64,000 bases of DNA from Nematostella vectensis (GCF_932526225.1 NC_064039.1:15988639-16052638), one strand, 5' to 3'. Shown: positions 1 to 11,695, counted from the stretch's first letter. A program made the numbers and translations. Notes: generated by a model not told the origin, from the sequence alone.

Positions 1-3000
1 CTCCCTTGGCTTTTGGCTCATGTAAGTGCGGATAGAGGTATTCTAGCGGATACAAAGCGCTTGGTAGGTGCCCTTGGCTCATGTAAGTGCGGATAGAGGT
101 ATTCTAGCGGATACTAAGCGCTTGTTAGGCGCCCTTGGCTCTTGGCTCATGTAGGTGCGGATAGAGGTATTCTAGCGGATACTAAGCGCTTGGTAGGTGC
201 CCTTGGCTCATGTAAGTGCGGATAGAGGTATTCTAGCGGATACTAAGCGCTTGTTAGGCGCCCTTGGCTCATGTAAGTGCGGATAGAGGCATTCTAGCGG
301 ATACTAAGCGCTTGGTAGGTGCCCTTGGCTCATGTAAGTGCGGATAGAGGTATTCTAGCGGATACTAAGCGCTTGTTAGGCGCCCTTGGCTCTTGGTCCA
401 TGTAAGTGCGGATAGAGGTATTCTAGCGGCTAATAAGCGCTTGTTAGGCTCCCTTGGCTTTTGGCTCATGTAAGTGCGGATAGAGGTATTCTAGCGGATA
501 CAAAGCGCTTGGTAGGTGCCCTTGGCTCATGTAAGTGCGGATAGAGGTATTCTAGCGGATACTAAGCGCTTGTTAGGCGCCCTTGGCTCTTGGCTCATGT
601 AGGTGCGGATAGAGGTATTCTAGCGGATACTAAGCGCTTGGTAGGTGCCCTTGGCTCATGTAAGTGCGGATAGAGGTATTCTAGCGGATACTAAGCGCTT
701 GTTAGGCGCCCTTGGCTCTTGGCTCATGTAAGAGCGGATAGAGGTATTCTAGCGGATACTAAGCGCTTGTTGGGCGCCCTTGGCTCTTGGCTCATGTAAG
801 TGCGGATAGAGGTATTCTAGCGGATACTAAGCGCTTGTTAGGCGCCCTTGGCTTTTGGCTCAGGTAAGTGCGGATAGAGGTATTCTAGCGGATACTAAGC
901 GCTTGTTGGGCGCCCTTGGCTCTTGGCTCATGTAAGTGCGGATAGAGGTATTCTAGCGGATACTAAGCGCTTGTTAGGCGCCCTTGGCTTTTGGCTCAGG
1001 TAAGTGCGGATAGAGGTATTCTAGCGGATACTAAGCGCTTGTTAGGCGCCCTTGGCTCTTGGTCCATGTAAGTGCGGATAGAGGTATTCTAGCGGCTAAT
1101 AAGCGCTTGTTAGGCTCCCTTGGCTTTTGGCTCATGTAAGTGCGGATAGAGGTATTCTAGCGGATACAAAGCGCTTGGTAGGTGCCCTTGGCTCATGTAA
1201 GTGCGGATAGAGGTATTCTAGCGGATACTAAGCGCTTGTTAGGCGCCCTTGGCTCTTGGCTCATGTAGGTGCGGATAGAGGTATTCTAGCGGATACTAAG
1301 CGCTTGGTAGGTGCCCTTGGCTCATGTAAGTGCGGATAGAGGTATTCTAGCGGATACTAAGCGCTTGTTAGGCGCCCTTGGCTCATGTAAGTGCGGATAG
1401 AGGCATTCTAGCGGATACTAAGCGCTTGGTAGGTGCCCTTGGCTCATGTAAGTGCGGATAGAGGTATTCTAGCGGATACTAAGCGCTTGTTAGGCGCCCT
1501 TGGCTCTTGGCTCATGTAGGTGCGGATAGAGGTATTCTAGCGGATACTAAGCGCTTGGTAGGTGCCCTTGGCTCATGTAAGTGCGGATAGAGGTATTCTA
1601 GCGGATACTAAGCGCTTGTTAGGCGCCCTTGGCTTTTGGCTCATGTAAGTGCGGATAGAGGTATTCTAGCGGATACTAAGCGCTTGTTGGGCGCCCTTGG
1701 CTCTTGGCTCGTGTAAGTGCGGATAGAGGTATTCTAGCGGCTAATAAGCGCTTGTTAGGCGCCCTTGGATTTTGGCTCATGTAAGTGCGGATAGAGGTAT
1801 TCTAGCGGCTAATAAGCGCTTGTTAGGCTCCCTTGGCTCATGTAAGTGCGGATAGAGGTATTCTAGCGGATACTAAGCGCTTGGTAGGTGCCCTTGGCTC
1901 ATGTAAGTGCGGATAGAGGTATTCTAGCGGATACTAAGCGCTTGTTAGGCGCCCTTGGCTTTTGGCTCATGTAAGTGCGGATAGAGGTATTCTAGCGGAT
2001 ACAAAGCGCTTGTTGGGCGCCCTTGGCTCTTGGCTCATGTAAGTGCGGATAGAGGTATTCTAGCGGATACTAAGCGCTTGTTAGGCGCCCTTGGCTTTTG
2101 GCTCATGTAAGTGCGGATAGAGGTATTCTAGCGGATACTAAGCGCTTGTTGGGCGCCCTTGGCTATTGGCTCATGTAGGTGCGGATAGAGGTATTCTAGC
2201 GGATACTAAGCGCTTGTTAGGCGCCCTTGGCTCTTGGTCCATGTAAGTGCGGATAGAGGTATTCTAGCGGCTAATAAGCGCTTGTTAGGCTCCCTTGGCT
2301 TTTGGCTCATGTAAGTGCGGATAGAGGTATTCTAGCGGATACAAAGCGCTTGGTAGGTGCCCTTGGCTCATGTAAGTGCGGATAGAGGTATTCTAGCGGA
2401 TACTAAGCGCTTGTTAGGCGCCCTTGGCTCTTGGCTCATGTAGGTGCGGATAGAGGTATTCTAGCGGATACTAAGCGCTTGGTAGGTGCCCTTGGCTCAT
2501 GTAAGTGCGGATAGAGGTATTCTAGCGGATACTAAGCGCTTGTTAGGCGCCCTTGGCTCATGTAAGTGCGGATAGAGGCATTCTAGCGGATACTAAGCGC
2601 TTGGTAGGTGCCCTTGGCTCATGTAAGTGCGGATAGAGGTATTCTAGCGGATACTAAGCGCTTGTTAGGCGCCCTTGGCTCTTGGCTCATGTAGGTGCGG
2701 ATAGAGGTATTCTAGCGGATACTAAGCGCTTGGTAGGTGCCCTTGGCTCATGTAAGTGCGGATAGAGGTATTCTAGCGGATACTAAGCGCTTGTTAGGCG
2801 CCCTTGGCTCTTGGTTCATGTAAGTGCGGATAGAGGTATTCTAGCGGCTAATAAGAGCTTGTTAGGCTCCCTTGGCTTTTGGCTCATGTAAGTGCGGATA
2901 GAGGTATTCTAGCGGATACAAAGCGCTTGTTAGGCGCCCTTGGCTCTTGGCTCATGTAAGTGCGGATAGAGGTATTCTAGCGGCTAATAAGCGCTTGTTA

Positions 3001-3747
3001 GGCTCCCTTGGCTCATGTAAGTGCGGATAGAGGTATTCTAGCGGATACTAAGCGCTTGGTAGGTGCCCTTGGCTCATGTAAGTGCGGATAGAGGTATTCT
3101 AGCGGATACTAAGCGCTTGTTAGGCGCCCTTGGCTCTTGGTTCATGTAAGTGCGGATAGAGGTATTCTAGCGGCTAATAAGAGCTTGTTAGGCTCCCTTG
3201 GCTTTTGGCTCATGTAAGTGCGGATAGAGGTATTCTAGCGGATACAAAGCGCTTGTTAGGCGCCCTTGGCTCTTGGCTCATGTAAGTGCGGATAGAGGTA
3301 TTCTAGCGGCTAATAAGCGCTTGTTAGGCTCCCTTGGCTCATGTAAGTGCGGATAGAGGTATTCTAGCGGATACTAAGCGCTTGGTAGGTGCCCTTGGCT
3401 CATGTAAGTGCGGATAGAGGTATTCTAGCGGATACTAAGCGCTTGTTAGGCGCCCTTGGCTTTTGGCTCATGTAAGTGCGGATAGAGGTATTCTAGCGGC
3501 TAATAAGCGCTTGTTAGGCGCCCTTGGATTTTGGCTCATGTAAGTGCGGATAGAGGTATTCTAGCGGCTAATTAGCGCTTGTTAGGCTCCCTTGGCTCAT
3601 GTAAGTGCGGATAGAGGTATTCTAGCGGATACTAAGCGCTTGTTAGAAGCCCTTGGCTCATGTAAGTGCGGATAGAGGTATTCTAGCGGATACTAAGCGC
3701 TTGTTAGGCGCCCTTGGCTCATGTAAGTGCGGATAGAGGTATTCTAG
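1..3747. repeat. Minisatellite, ~61 bp unit with higher-order repeats
   Basis: This stretch is one continuous tandem array with roughly 60 copies. The basic unit is about 61 bp and carries the cores 'atgtaagtgcggatagaggt' and 'aagcgcttgttaggcg'. A second unit class has 6-7 extra bases ('ctcttgg' or 'cttttgg') before 'ctcatg'. Marker variants show higher-order blocks. 'tcttggtcca' recurs at 391, 1057 and 2232, and the 1057 and 2232 blocks stay in step (offset 1175) through the later variant 'aggcattc' at 1401 and 2576. Near the right end a 326 bp block is duplicated (2811-3136 and 3137 onward). The array begins at the window edge, so its true length is unknown. No open frame is conserved through it. 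Whether it is subtelomeric, centromeric or simply intronic to the following gene cannot be told from this window. Confidence 0.97.
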
Positions 3748-3941
3748 GGTATGATGGAGGGCATACCCCTTGTTATTTTTCTCTTTATAACTAAAGCTAA
3801 CGACTTTTTTTTATTTGATGCAAGTCGCAAGAAGATTCTCGTCCTTATTCTGGACACACCAGAGACGTAAATGTTGCATTACTCAGTCACGACCCCCTTG
3901 GCCGAGTAAACTGTGTATCATTTTTTACCCTTCTTTTCTAG

Positions 3942-4000
3942 ATTGTGACTCTAATGGCGGCTCTAAGTTATCCGGATGTTTCAAGTGTTTGAACAGCAAG
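3942..4000 (+). CDS. Possible upstream exon of the doublecortin-domain gene
   Basis: A pyrimidine tract ending 'ttcttttctag' precedes 59 bases that are open in one frame (residues start DCDSNGGSKLSG) and end at 'AGCAAG|GTAAAG'. The exon ends in phase 0, which matches the phase-0 start of the next exon at 4440. A still shorter candidate lies at 3835-3866, ending at 'GAGAC|GTAAAT'; its last phase would fit this one. Neither shows a domain I can name. Short length and the absence of homology keep confidence low. Confidence 0.28.
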
Positions 4001-4439
4001 GTAAAGAAAGCAATAATGTTTCCTCCAGTGCTACATCTAGGCAATCTGAATACTTGTACAAATAATTCGTGAAAGGCAAAACACCGCTTCAATCCATCCT
4101 ACAACATTAATAGCTCTATCTATCGCTAAAGAATAGCATAGTCTATAGATAAAAATATTAGATAGAGTGAGGTAGGGGTGACCGAATTTTACGAAACAGA
4201 GGTGATCAAAATGATCACTTCTAACAGCTCGGTGACTTTCATTAGTGTTTATAAAAAATTCTCACAAACCTCAAAACCACTTACTGTGAGCTTGGACTTC
4301 CTGTGCTCGTTGCGGAGTACTACATAGTTAATCCGCTTCAAAGAGTTGGAAATCGCCGGTGAGAGTTCCTGAACTGAAAACCTCAGTAAGTGCGCATTCC
4401 TAAGTGTTCGTGAGTGGACGGCCTATTTGTCTTCAACAG

Positions 4440-4646
4440 GTGGACCTCTCTACCCTGGAGGCGGACTCCACCCTGGAGCTGTGGGAGTACCAGCTAGAGC
4501 GCCTGCGCAATGAGGGCAGCGTCCGCACAATAACACGTGAGCTGCACGTGGCTAAGAGCGTGCCTGCGGTTAGGATCATGGCATACAAGAACGGAGAGGG
4601 AAGCAGGAGTCTTGGAGTGCTTGTTATAGGCTCTTCCATACACACG
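4440..4646 (+). CDS. DCDC1: DCDC1-like exon: helix region plus first half of DCX module 1
   Basis: The acceptor 'cttcaacag' and donor 'GTGAGC' delimit 69 complete codons (phase 0 at both ends). Residues 1-40 are acidic and basic in alternation (LELWEYQLERLRNEG), which suggests a helix. From about residue 42 the segment AVRIMAYKNGEG...VLVIGSSIHT matches the start of a DCX ubiquitin-like fold: a basic strand, an Asn-Gly turn, then a second strand. The base composition is clearly richer in G+C than the flanking introns. It continues in frame into the exon at 5070. Confidence 0.75.
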
Positions 4647-5069
4647 GTGAGCTCAGCTCAACCGAGGTTTACACGTCACATTTAATAGGAGGGATTTGAT
4701 TGACTATTTGAGTTCATCCAAATTTAGGTTCTGTCATATGTTTCCCCCTGACATGGTGTCTCGCCATCTTTGCTTCCTTTAGAAGCATGTATTTCTTTTA
4801 AGAGCTTACCTCTTGTATCTCTTTTCTTAAAAGAGCCTTGTGTAACCACACTTATTTGTTTTTTCATTAAACTTATATTGAAGATAAATAATGCGAAGTG
4901 ATCTTGAATTAATCTTTAGAAAAAATCGAATACTTCATTAACTAAAGTCAATAAAAAATGCAAAAGCGTTTTTCAAATAAGCCGGTGAACATGGGTCTGT
5001 TTGTTGATTTTCGCCCATTTGTCCAAGCCCACCTTCCCTCTCTTACAATTTTCAACTCTCTGTTACCAG

Positions 5070-5246
5070 TTGCTTGACCAAGCGACCACGCGCTTGGGAC
5101 TAACACAGGCAGCCCGTCGCCTGTACACGGTCCGTGGTGAGGTGATAACGGACATCGCCCAGCTGGTCAGACCTTATGACGCAAGCATGATGACGTCACG
5201 GATGGAACCGCAAGTACTGGCGGAGGAAATGCAGAACAAAGTCAAG
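5070..5246 (+). CDS. DCDC1: DCDC1-like exon: second half of DCX module 1
   Basis: The acceptor 'ctctgttaccag' and donor 'GTATAC' delimit 59 codons, phase 0 at both ends. Residues 1-33 (LLDQATTRLGLTQAARRLYT and on to GEVITDI) fit the DCX signature of a helix followed by an 'ARRLYT..G..I.DI..L' strand-turn. The remainder is a linker ending QNKVK. The same pattern, ILDNSTTRLDLSSAARRLF, returns in the exon at 13160, so this is one of two related modules in the protein. Confidence 0.82.
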
Positions 5247-6125
5247 GTATACTTTGGCGATATTTGTGATGATTTGCTCTTTTAGAAGCTACTGTACAGC
5301 TTTTATCATCAACGAAACAGTGTTTTTCTCTTTATGCGCGTTATTTTCCAAAATAAGTTACCCTGTGGAATTTGATCGCGAGAGCGAGGCTTTGGTAGGA
5401 CGAAGTTTGTTTTTTTCCAACTGCCAACTATTTGCTAGTTTACGTCAAACCTTGTCTCGTGGGCAAGAGGGCTGTAAAAGGTACAAGGTCAAAGCCTCGC
5501 TTTCATGCTTGCTTAATGTCTTTTATCTGGCCCTATTTCGGTTATCAAATTATTATTATTTCGGCTATACTGTAAATTGTTGTAATCCTTGTTTTCAAAG
5601 GTACGGTACTCTCATAATCTCAGTAATCTTGTTACATAACTATTGGCTATTTACTGAATAGGCGACTTGCATTAAGAAATCACTTGACTTTTAAACCGCG
5701 TTGTCACCAGTTTACTTCCGGTCGATTACGTAACAATCTCTGATGATTTTTAACGGAAAACGCGAAAAAATATTTAAAAATATTAAAAGCAGTGTGTCTA
5801 TTGGAAGTTTGTTTGAGGATGTGATCGATAATTTAGAGCGGATGGCCTGTTAAATATCTCGGATTCTAATAGATTCTTTTGTCTTTTAACGGTTGAGGTT
5901 TCCGTCGGACCTCCGGAAGTAAACTGGTGACAATGCGGCTTCAAGTATCAAATTGAAGTCAAAATTAACACAGAAATGGCTGCGGCCGAAAAAAAACCTT
6001 TCGATGAATGAGCCCTTTTGCCTATTACTGATTGTGAATTGCTTTTTATTTTGTTTTCAAGATTAATTAAAGCAAACCCTCTAATATGCCCGCACAAGCT
6101 AAAGAAAATTGTGTTTGTTGTTTAG
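5247..6125 (+). other. Intron 2, host of a MITE
   Basis: This 879 bp non-coding interval lies between the exons ending at 5246 and starting at 6126. Overlapping open frames at 5254-5661 are AT-rich, lack conserved motifs and sit after the splice donor, so I read them as intron. The distal part carries the inverted-repeat element listed at 5696-5938. Confidence 0.6.
5696..5938. mobile_element. MITE-like element with 26 bp terminal inverted repeats
   Basis: The left end (5696-5721) and right end (5913-5938) are inverted copies with one mismatch, sharing 'TTGTCACCAGTTTACTTCCG'. The element is 243 bp, AT-rich inside and has no coding capacity, as expected for a non-autonomous DNA transposon. No clear target-site duplication was seen. 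It lies inside an intron of the doublecortin-domain gene. Confidence 0.85.
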
Positions 6126-6239
6126 ATCCGCGAGAATACGCCTCCTATTCCTAACTGGCACGCTGTGGATTATGTCGAGGCAGAGAACCGTCTTCATTAC
6201 AAGTCAAACGGTCAGCAGATGCGAGACAAAGAGGATGAG
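6126..6239 (+). CDS. DCDC1: DCDC1-like exon: linker
   Basis: The acceptor 'tgtttgttgtttag' and donor 'GTGAGA' delimit 38 codons in phase 0: IRENTPPIPNWHAVDYVEAE and on to a charged end (RDKEDE). No domain is recognised. It is kept as an exon because both splice sites are good, the frame joins its neighbours, and composition is coding-like. The next exon is 4.3 kb away, across the minisatellite. Confidence 0.65.
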
Positions 6240-6302
6240 GTGAGAACACAGGTTGTTTATTCAGTATTCTTTTATTCATATATTTTCCACGTGTTTTTCA
6301 TG

Positions 6303-9300
6303 GGTCTATCTATCTGTTGCTTGTCTATCATGAGTCCATCTGTCTGTTGTATGAATGTGTGTCTATCATGGGCTATCTATCTGTTGCATGTCTATCATGG
6401 GTCTATCTATCTGTTGCTTGTCCATCATGGGTCCATCTACCTGTTGCATGTCCATCATGGGCTATCTATCTGTTGCATGTCTATTATGGGTCTATCTATC
6501 TGCTTCTTGTCTATCATTGGTCAACCTATCTGTTGCTTGTCCATCATGGGTCCATCCGTCTGTTGCATGGACGTGTGCCTATCATGGGTCTATCTATCTG
6601 TTGCATGTCTATCATGGGTCTACCTATCTGTTGCTTGTCTATCATGGGTCTATCTATCTGTTGCTTGTCTATCATGGGTCCATCTGTCTGTTGCATGGAC
6701 GTGTGCCTATCATGAGTCTATCTATCTGTTGCATTTCTATCATGGGTCTATTTATCTGTTTCTTGTCTATCATGGGTCTATCTATCTGTTGCATGTCTAT
6801 CATAGGTCTATCTATCTGTTGCTTGTCTATCATGGGTCTATCTATCTGTTGCTTGTCTATCATGGGTCTATCTATCTGTTGCATGTTTATCATGGGTTTA
6901 TCTATCTGTTGCTTGTCTATCATGAGTCCATCTGTCTGTTTTATGTCTATCATGGGTCTATCTATCTGTTGCTTGTCTATTATGGGTCTATCTATCTGTT
7001 GCATGCCAATCATAGGTCTATCCATCTGTTGCTTGTCTATCACGGGTCTATCTGTTGCTTGTCTATCATGGGTCTATCTATCTGTTGCATGTCTATCATA
7101 GGTCTATCTATCTGTTGCTTGTCTATCACGAGTCTCTATCTGTTGCATGTCTATCATAGGTCTATCTGTTGCTTGTCTATCATGGGTCTACCTATCTGTT
7201 GCATGTCTATCATGGGTCTATCTATCTGTTGCATGTTTATCATGGGTCTATCTGTTGCTTGTCTATGATGGGTCTATCTATCTGTTGCATGTCTATCATG
7301 GGTCTATCTGTTGCATGTCTATCATGGGTCTATCTGTTGCTTGTCTATCATGGGTCCATCTGTCTGTTGCATGGACGTGTGCCTATCATGAGTCTATCTA
7401 TCTGTTGCATTTCTATCATGGGTCTATCTATCTGTTTCTTGTCTATCATGGGTCTATCTATCTGTTTCTTGTCTATCATGGGTCTATCTATCTGTTGCTT
7501 GTCTATCATGGGTCTATCTATCTGTTGCTTGTCCATCATGGGTCCATCTATCTGTTGCATGTCTATCATGGGCTATCTCTATCTGTTGCTTGTCTATTAT
7601 GGGTCTATCTATCTGTTGCTTGTCCATCATGGGTCCATCTATCTGTTGCTTGTCCATCATGGGTCCATCTATCTGTTGCATGTCTATCATGGGCTATCTC
7701 TATCTGTTGCATGTCTATCATGGGTCTATCTATCTGCTTCTTGTCTATCATTGGTCAACCTATCTGTTGCTTGTCCATCATGGGTCCATCCGTCTGTTGC
7801 ATGGACGTGTGCCTATCATGGGTCTCTCTACCTGTTGCATGTTTATCATGGGTCTATCTATCTGTTGCTTGTCTATCATGGGTCTATCTATCTGTTGCTT
7901 GTCTATCATGGGTCTATCTATCTGTTGCTTGTCTATCATGGGTCTATCTATCTGTTGCATGTTTATCATGGGTCTATCTATCTGTTGCATGTCTATCATG
8001 GGTCTATCTATTTGTTGCATGTTTATCATGGGTCTATCTATCTGTTGCATGTCTATCATGGGTCTATCTATTTGTTGCATGTTTATCATGGGTCTATCTA
8101 TCTTTTGCTTGTCTTTCATGGGTCTATCTATCTGTTGCTTGTCTATCATGGGTCTATCTATCTGTTGCATGTTTATCATGGGTCTATCTATCTGTTGCTT
8201 GTCTATCATGGGTCTATCTATCTGTTGCTTGTCTATCATGGGTCTATCTATCTGTTGCATGTCTATCATGGGTCTATCTATCTGATGCATGTCTATCATA
8301 GGTCTATCTATCTGTTGCTTGTCTATCATGGGTCTATCTATCTGTTGCTTGTCTATCATGGGTCTATCTATCTGTTGCATGTTTATCATGGGTTTATCTA
8401 TCTGTTGCTTGTCTATCATGAGTCCATCTGTCTGTTTTATGTCTATCATGGGTCTATCTATCTGTTGCTTGTCTATTATGGGTCTATCTATCTGTTGCAT
8501 GCCAATCATAGGTCTATCCATCTGTTGCTTGTCCATCATGGGTCCATCCGTCTGTTGCATGGACGTGTGCCTATCATGGGTCTATCTATCTGTTGCATGT
8601 CTATCATGGGTCTACCTATCTGTTGCTTGTCTATCATGGGTCTATCTATCTGTTGCTTGTCTATCATGGGTCCATCTGTCTGTTGCATGGACGTGTGCCT
8701 ATCATGAGTCTATCTATCTGTTGCATTTCTATCATGGGTCTATCTATCTGTTTCTTGTCTATCATGGGTCAATCTATCTGTTGCTTGTCTATCATGGGTC
8801 TATCTATCTGTTGCTTGTCCATCATGGGTCCATCTATCTGTTGCATGTCTATCATGGGCTATCTCTATCTGTTGCATGTCTATCATGGGTCTATCTATCT
8901 GCTTCTTGTCTATCATTGGTCAACCTATCTGTTGCTTGTCCATCATGGGTCCATCCGTCTGTTGCATGGACGTGTGCCTATCATGGGTCTATCTACCTGT
9001 TGCATGTTTATCATGGGTCTATCTATCTGTTGCTTGTCTATCATGGGTCTATCTATCTGTTGCATGTCTATCATGGGTCTATCTATTTGTTGCATGTTTA
9101 TCATGGGTCTATCTATCTGTTGCTTGTCTATCATGGGTCTATCTATCTGTTGCTTGTCTATCATGGGTCTATCTATCTGTTGCATGTTTATCATGGGTCT
9201 ATCTATTTGTTGCATGTTTATCATGGGTCTATCTATCTGTTGCTTGTCTTTCATGGGTCTATCTATCTGTTGCTTGTCTATCATGGGTCTATCTATCTGT

Positions 9301-10540
9301 TGCATGTTTATCATGGGTCTATCTATCTGTTGCTTGTCTATCATGGGTCTATCTATCTGTTGCTTGTCTATCATGGGTCTATCTATCTGTTGCTTGTCTA
9401 TCATGGGTCTATCTATCTGTTGCATGTCTATCATGGGTCTATCTATCTGTTGCATGTCTATCATGGGTCTATCTATCTGTTGCTTGTCTATCATAGGTCT
9501 ATCTATCTGTTGCTTGTCTATCATGGGTCTATCTATCTGTTGCTTGTCTATCATGGGTCTATCTATCTGTTGCATGTTTATCATGGGTTTATCTATCTGT
9601 TGCTTGTCTATCATGAGTCCATCTGTCTGTTTTATGTCTATCATGGGTCTATCTATCTGTTGCTTGTCTATTATGGGTCTATCTATCTGTTGCATGCCAA
9701 TCATAGGTCTATCCATCTGTTGCTTGTCTATCACGGGTCTATCTGTTGCTTGTCTATCATGGGTCTATCTATCTGTTGCATGTCTATCATAGGTCTATCT
9801 ATCTGTTGCTTGTCTATCATGGGTCTATCTATCTGTTGCTTGTCTATCATGAGTCTCTATCTGTTGCATGTCTATCATAGGTCTATCTGTTGCTTGTCTA
9901 TCATGGGTCTACCTATCTGTTGCATGTCTATCATGGGTCTATCTATCTGTTGCATGTTTATCATGGGTCTATCTGTTGCTTGTCTATGATGGGTCTATCT
10001 ATCTGTTGCATGTCTATCATGGGTCTATCTGTTGCATGTCTATCATGGGTCTATCTGTTGCTTGTCTATCATGGGTCTATCTGTTGCTTGTCTATCATGG
10101 GTCTATCTGTTGCTTGTCTATCATGAGTCTCTATCTGTTGCATGTCTCTCATGGGTCTATCTATCTGTTGCTTGTCTATCATGGGTCTATCGATCTGTTG
10201 CTTGTCTATGATGGGTCTATCCATCTGTTGCTTGCCTATCATGGGTCTATCCATCTGTTGTTTGCCTATCATGGGTCTATCCATCTGTTGTTTGCCTATC
10301 ATGGGTCTATCTGTTGCTTGCCTATCATGGGTCTATCCATCTGTTGTTTGCCTATCATGGGTCTATCTATCTGTTGTATGGATGCGTGCCTATCATGGGT
10401 CTATCCATCTGTTGTTTGCCTATCATGGGTCTATCCATCTGTTGTTTGCCTATCATGGGTCTATTTATCTGTTGTATGGATGCGTGCCTATCATGGGTCT
10501 ATCCATTTGTTGCATGGACGCGTTCCTATCATGCTTAGCG
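6303..10540. repeat. Intronic minisatellite, 30 bp unit
   Basis: About 140 tandem copies of a 30 bp unit built around 'tctatcatgggtctatctat' plus 'ctgttgcttg' or 'ctgttgcatg' fill almost the whole 4.3 kb intron between the exons at 6126 and 10574. Shortened 26 bp units also occur. Markers such as 'gcatggacgtgtgcc' and 'gcatgccaatcatagg' recur and define higher-order blocks: the block at about 7778-8560 is repeated at 8943-9734. Because 30 is divisible by 3 and the unit has few stops, long open frames appear in all frames of both strands (for example repeats of GLSICCLSIM or QIDRPMIDKQ). These are by-products of the array, not genes. Confidence 0.97.
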
Positions 10541-10573
10541 TGTTCCTGCTATTGTACCATCCCACGTCTGCAG

Positions 10574-10742
10574 GAAGAGGAAGATGACCAGAGCTCCGGT
10601 AATGAGACCTATCGCGTGGAGGAAGGACGCAAAGGCACCGTCCCCATAGTGAACCAAGATCCTTCAGAACTCCCGCGCTGGGACACGAGGTGGCCTATTG
10701 ATGTGTGGGTTTCCTGTGGTGAGCCGTTTGTTCCACTCGAAG
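10574..10742 (+). CDS. DCDC1: DCDC1-like exon: acidic linker and VSCGE segment 1
   Basis: The acceptor 'cccacgtctgcag' and donor 'GTAATT' bound 169 bases, ending in phase 1. The exon starts with an acidic run (EEEDDQSSGNE), continues through PSELPRWDTRWPI and ends with DVWVSCGEPFVPLE. The last segment parallels MLCVSCGEGFVQAR in the exon at 13743 and resembles the tail of a DCX module. The acceptor lies only about 34 bp downstream of the end of the minisatellite. Confidence 0.72.
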
Positions 10743-11048
10743 GTAATTTGAAAACATATCTGGGATACGATTTCTTTTACATGTACATGTCATCAGACGC
10801 ATACACAGGGAGGTGCGCAGAGGGCGCGCGCATCCCCCCTTTACGGCCTAAAAGTGGGTCATTTCTTATTAAGCAATCTTCGAATACTATGCTTTATTTT
10901 ATGATACCCATAACTGCGCACCCCCCTCTGCCAATCCTGGGTACGCGCCTGATAATAGTAATCATAATGAAATCTGTTATCATAATCATTACTAGAAGGA
11001 GGCATTTGTGTGTAAATATGGCGTATTGTAAATGTTGCTTGTTTGCAG

Positions 11049-11150
11049 AGGCTGATAAACAGTACTTATTGTCGATGAAACATCGTGAGGAGAGAACCTG
11101 GGTCCAAGCTTATCTCGACATGGAGAAACACGTGCTGAGGCAAATGCAAG
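11049..11150 (+). CDS. DCDC1: DCDC1-like exon: charged helical segment
   Basis: The acceptor 'gcttgtttgcag' and donor 'GTACAA' bound 102 bases, starting and ending in phase 1. The peptide (ADKQYLLSMKHREERTWVQA, then YLDMEKHVLRQMQ) is highly charged and probably helical or coiled-coil. No catalytic motif is present. Confidence 0.68.
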
Positions 11151-11358
11151 GTACAAGGCACACCACGTGGCCAGATACCTCCACCAGAATCCCCCCCTCC
11201 AGTAAAACGTGGCTATTCGCCTTCAGGCTACTCATTGATCTTACACCCCAGCTATTGATTAAGGTTGTACATTATACATTCACCTTTGGCAGGTATATCA
11301 GGCGCTCAGGAACTAGGGTTGTGAGTAAAGTTCATAATATTTTTGCTTATATCGTCAG

Positions 11359-11471
11359 GCCGTCGTATCACTGGGATTAGTCCGCCCGAGTCACCTCGAG
11401 GAGCTGCGAAAACCTGGTACGAGCCGACACGTAAAGAAGAGAAGAAAGAGGAGACAATCATGGAACTCAAG
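11359..11471 (+). CDS. DCDC1: DCDC1-like exon: basic/acidic linker ending inside a repeat
   Basis: The acceptor 'cttatatcgtcag' and donor 'AAG|GTAATG' bound 113 bases, phase 1 to 0. The product is a low-complexity linker (GRRITGISPPESPRGAAKTW, then RKEEKKEETIMELK). The donor sits inside the first unit of a 36 bp tandem array, so the sequence 'ctcaa[ag]gtaatgagctct' recurs downstream. Retention of the intron would extend the frame through the array to a stop at 11643-11645. Confidence 0.58.
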
Positions 11472-11645
11472 GTAATGAGCTCTCATTTGACAATCAACGA
11501 ACTCAAAGTAATGAGCTCTCATGTGACAATCGACGAACGAAAGGTGACCATCGTAACGAGCTCTCATGTAACAATCAACGGACTTAATGTAACCATGGTA
11601 ACGAAATATTATGTGACAGTCAACGAACTCAAAGTAATATTTTAA
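11463..11645. repeat. 36 bp tandem repeat overlapping a splice donor
   Basis: Five diverged copies of a unit close to 36 bp ('aatgagctctcatgtgacaa' followed by 'tcaacgaactcaaagt') start within the exon ending at 11471 and extend into the intron. The frame stays open through all copies. The donor-like 'AAGGTAATG' is changed to 'AAAGTAATG' in the second copy, which weakens it and would favour use of the first. Confidence 0.8.
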
Positions 11646-11695
11646 CAATACTGTACCAAACATACGACATTTAGTATTGTTTTGTGTGTCTTCAG

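Noticed and set aside
1-3747. CRISPR-like array
   Set aside because: The repeats are contiguous and there are no unique spacers of fixed length. The context is eukaryotic, so it is a minisatellite.
5254-5661. 135-codon plus-strand ORF
   Set aside because: It begins past the splice donor at 5247, is AT-rich and hydrophobic by composition, and has no motif. It is read as intron.
6165-10587. Many long ORFs on both strands (up to 566 codons)
   Set aside because: All are translations of the 30 bp tandem repeat, whose length is a multiple of three. They have no independent start context, and real exons with good splice sites flank the array.
10142-11380. 412-codon plus-strand ORF
   Set aside because: It runs from the minisatellite through an exon in a shifted frame and an intron; the exons at 10574 and 11049 use other borders. 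It is not one protein.
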